Origin: Gammaproteobacteria bacterium
GTDB lineage: Bacteria > Pseudomonadota > Gammaproteobacteria > UBA6429 > Thiohalophilaceae
Assembly: GCA_024275115.1 (NCBI GenBank)
Contig: JAJRZT010000098.1
Location: 62,001 to 126,000 of the forward strand
Direction of reading: 5' to 3'
Length of the DNA: 64,000 bases
The translations under genes and the position numbers were made by a program. Under the pieces are notes generated by a model that was not told where the DNA came from, did no database searches, and worked only from the letters and a program-made list of their open reading frames with translations. Shown here piece by piece: positions 61,118 to 64,000 of this stretch. The stretch's first letter is position 1, and each line of letters opens with the position of its first letter.

Positions 61118-62326
61118 ATGATTATTCATGTTGATATGGATGCCTTTTACGCTTCGGTTGAAATAAGAGAACAACCTGAACTGGCCGCTTGCCCGGTTGT
61201 GGTGGGTGGTCGTGAAGGCCGGGGTGTGGTGGCGGCCGCAAATTATAATGCACGCAAATTCGGGGTGCGCAGCGCCATGCCGATAGCCGAGGCTAAACGA
61301 CGCTGTAAAAATCTGGTCTGCTTACCGGTGCGTATGCCTTTGTATGTGGCAGCCTCACAAAAAATTAATGAAGTTTTTTATCGCTATACGCCCGAGATAG
61401 AACCGCTGTCGCTTGATGAAGCCTTTTTAGATGTCACCGCAAGTGAACATTTATTTAAAAGTGCAGAAAATATCGGGCAGATGATTAAGCGCGACATATT
61501 AAAGGAAACCGGACTGGTTTGCTCTGTGGGAATTGCTAACAATAAATATGTTGCCAAAATTGCATCGGACATTAATAAACCCAATGGTTTTGTTTATGTG
61601 AGTAAAGATAAGCAGCAGCCGTTTCTGGATCCGTTGCCGGTGAGCCGCTTGTGGGGCGTGGGGAAAGTGACACAACAGAAGTTTAGTCAATACGGTATAC
61701 AAACCATTGCCGATGTACGCCGCCAGTCGGCGGTATTTATGCAGTCTGTTTTTGGAAATCTCGGCCAGCATTTTCTTGAATTAGCCAATGGCCGCGATGG
61801 TCGCCGAGTAAGTTCAGAGAGAAAAACAAAATCAATTTCACATGAAACAACCTTTGAGCAGGATGTTGATGACATGCGTGTTTTACGCGCCTACCTTGCT
61901 GATCTGTGTGAGCAGGTTGCTGCAAGGTTAAGAATGAAGCACTACCTTGCGAAAACGGTTAATATTAAACTACGTTATCCTGATTTTAAAACCATTACCC
62001 GCGCTGTGACACTCGATAGCCCCGATAATAATACGGATATCTTACTACAACAGGTGGTTGCTTTGTTTAGTAAAGCAATGCAGCAGAATAAATCGGCCAT
62101 TCGCTTAATCGGTGTGGGTATGTCAGGGTTAATTAAAATAAACCAGTTAACAGAAACTAATGAAGCGCTACAATTGAACCAACAGAACAAACAGGCTGAT
62201 ATGTTCGAAATGCAAAATGACAATAGCGTATTAAAGAAACAAAAAAACATTGACAAAATAGCAGACGCAGTAAATCAGCGGTTTGGAAAAAAAACAGTAC
62301 GGCGTGGTCGTAGTTATCATAAATAG
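61118..62326 (+). CDS. dinB: DNA polymerase IV
   Basis: HVDMDAFYASVEIREQPEL; VVAAANYNARKFGVRSAM; SLDEAFLDVT; SVGIANNKYVAKIASDINKPNG. Confidence 0.97.
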   Translation: MIIHVDMDAFYASVEIREQPELAACPVVVGGREGRGVVAAANYNARKFGVRSAMPIAEAKRRCKNLVCLPVRMPLYVAASQKINEVFYRYTPEIEPLSLDEAFLDVTASEHLFKSAENIGQMIKRDILKETGLVCSVGIANNKYVAKIASDINKPNGFVYVSKDKQQPFLDPLPVSRLWGVGKVTQQKFSQYGIQTIADVRRQSAVFMQSVFGNLGQHFLELANGRDGRRVSSERKTKSISHETTFEQDVDDMRVLRAYLADLCEQVAARLRMKHYLAKTVNIKLRYPDFKTITRAVTLDSPDNNTDILLQQVVALFSKAMQQNKSAIRLIGVGMSGLIKINQLTETNEALQLNQQNKQADMFEMQNDNSVLKKQKNIDKIADAVNQRFGKKTVRRGRSYHK

Positions 62327-62360
62327 GCTACCCATATAATGATTGTTAACGGAGAATAAA

Positions 62361-64000
62361 TTGGCTAAAAAAATACAACAAGCAACGCCCAATACCATTT
62401 ATCTTAAAGATTATAAAGCGCCGGAGCACTTAATTAAAACCGTCGATATGGTTTTTGAACTCGATGCAAATAAAACCAGGGTGACTTCGACCTTGCAGGT
62501 TAAAAGAAACAAGGGTGTCGATGAAGCGACTGATTTTATTTTAAACGGGCAGTCGCTTGAATTATTGACCGTACATTTAAATGAACAACCGTTAACAGAT
62601 GCAGATTACAAACTAAGTGATGAATATTTAATTATTTCGAACCCTCCTGAATCCTTCACTATTCAAACAGAAGTCACCCATTCCCCAGAAAAAAATACCG
62701 CACTGGAAGGTCTGTATGCATCCAGTGGTATGCTCTGTACACAATGTGAGGCCGAAGGATTTCGGCGTATTAGCTATTTCCCAGATCGCCCCGATGTGAT
62801 GGCTGAGTTTACAGTAACCTTGATAGCCGACAAACAAAAATACCCGGTGCTGTTATCTAATGGTAATTTAGTGGACAGTGGCGAAAAAGAAAATGGACAG
62901 CATTGGGTTAAGTGGCATGACCCAAGTTTAAAGCCCTGTTATTTATTTGCACTGGTTGCCGGCCAGTTAGTTTATAAACAAGGCTCTTTTACAACGCAGT
63001 CGGGCAGGGACGTGGACTTGCGAGTCTACGTTGAAAAAGAAAATAGTCATAAAACAGACTTTGCGCTGGCTTGTTTAAAGCAATCAATGTTATGGGATGA
63101 GCAAACCTATGGTCGCGAGTATGATCTGGATATTTTTATGATTGTTGCGGTAAATGACTTTAATATGGGTGCAATGGAAAACAAGGGGTTGAATATTTTT
63201 AATTCATCCTGCGTGTTAGCAAGCCCGGAAACGGCGACCGATGCCGATTTTTATAATATCCAGAGTATTATTGGTCATGAGTACTTTCATAACTGGTCAG
63301 GCAACCGGGTGACCTGCCGAGACTGGTTTCAACTCAGCTTAAAAGAAGGCTTCACTGTTTTTAGAGATCAGGAATTTTCTGCCGATTTAAATTCACGCGC
63401 GGTTAAACGTATTGACGATGTCAATGTTTTGCGCAACCACCAGTTCGCACAGGATTCAGGACCGCTCGCACATCCTGTTCGACCAGATAAGTACATTGAA
63501 ATAAGTAACTTCTATACGGTAACCGTTTATAACAAAGGTGCCGAAGTGGTGCGTATGCTGCATAACCTGGTCGGTGGTGAAGGTTTTAGAAAAGGCACCG
63601 ATCTTTATTTTTCACGGCATGATGGACAGGCAGTTACAACAGAAGATTTTGTTGCAGCAATGGAAGAATCTAATCAACGTGATTTGACTCAGTTCCAGAA
63701 CTGGTATAACCAGTCGGGAACCCCTGTGCTAACCTTTGCCGATAATTATAATGTACAACAGCAAAGCTATACGCTTAATGTAAAACAGTCCTTTGGGCAA
63801 TTAGTTGAACAGGCTAATAACAAGGCCTTCCATATTCCAGTTGAAGTGGGTTTATTAAGTTCAGATGGCAGCGATATGCTGCTTAACATAAAGGATAGTT
63901 CTGTTTTTAATGTCACGAGTACGGTATTGGAAGTAACCGAACTGGAACAGTCTTTTGTTTTTACTGATGTAAAAGAAAAACCACTGCCATCATTATTACG
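62361..64000 (+). CDS. pepN: Aminopeptidase N (truncated by window end; TTG start; absent from the ORF track)
   Basis: My translation: LAKKIQQATPNTIYLKDYKAPEHLIKTVDMVFELD...; GAMENKGLNIFN; IIGHEYFHNWSGNRVTCRDWFQLSLKEGF. Confidence 0.95.
   Translation, partial: MAKKIQQATPNTIYLKDYKAPEHLIKTVDMVFELDANKTRVTSTLQVKRNKGVDEATDFILNGQSLELLTVHLNEQPLTDADYKLSDEYLIISNPPESFTIQTEVTHSPEKNTALEGLYASSGMLCTQCEAEGFRRISYFPDRPDVMAEFTVTLIADKQKYPVLLSNGNLVDSGEKENGQHWVKWHDPSLKPCYLFALVAGQLVYKQGSFTTQSGRDVDLRVYVEKENSHKTDFALACLKQSMLWDEQTYGREYDLDIFMIVAVNDFNMGAMENKGLNIFNSSCVLASPETATDADFYNIQSIIGHEYFHNWSGNRVTCRDWFQLSLKEGFTVFRDQEFSADLNSRAVKRIDDVNVLRNHQFAQDSGPLAHPVRPDKYIEISNFYTVTVYNKGAEVVRMLHNLVGGEGFRKGTDLYFSRHDGQAVTTEDFVAAMEESNQRDLTQFQNWYNQSGTPVLTFADNYNVQQQSYTLNVKQSFGQLVEQANNKAFHIPVEVGLLSSDGSDMLLNIKDSSVFNVTSTVLEVTELEQSFVFTDVKEKPLPSLL

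Overview
A 64 kb, gene-dense and mostly housekeeping chromosomal window. Gene content (mutH, mpl, moaC/D/E, ispG, ilvD, hemL, thiD/thiE, dinB, pepN) suggests a gammaproteobacterium; this is an inference. I support about 66 protein-coding genes, including a 57-aa rubredoxin and a pepN truncated by the window edge, both absent from the supplied ORF track. I found no rRNA, tRNA, CRISPR array, prophage or recognisable IS transposase. The most interesting protein-level features are: (1) an adenylate kinase with a Zn-type LID fused to a ~190-aa histone-H1-like Lys/Ala tail; (2) a compact three-gene AmmeMemoRadiSam locus whose function is unresolved; (3) a P450 plus fatty-acyl-AMP ligase-ACP mini-operon; (4) a helix-turn-helix / 2Fe-2S ferredoxin / flavin reductase fusion; (5) a membrane-anchored LuxR-type HTH protein; (6) an orphan FliB-type lysine methylase beside an M99-type carboxypeptidase. 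At the DNA level the intergenic spaces hold several families of short palindromic or dispersed repeats: a ~125 bp element in two inverted copies 36 kb apart, a terminator-plus-TGCCAGT-hairpin module seen twice, TTAACCACAACG repeats, a BIME-like CCCGGAT element and two large palindromes. There is also a candidate attenuator-like leader before an EamA transporter. I did not find one unequivocally new system. All family assignments come from reading motifs and were not database-verified.
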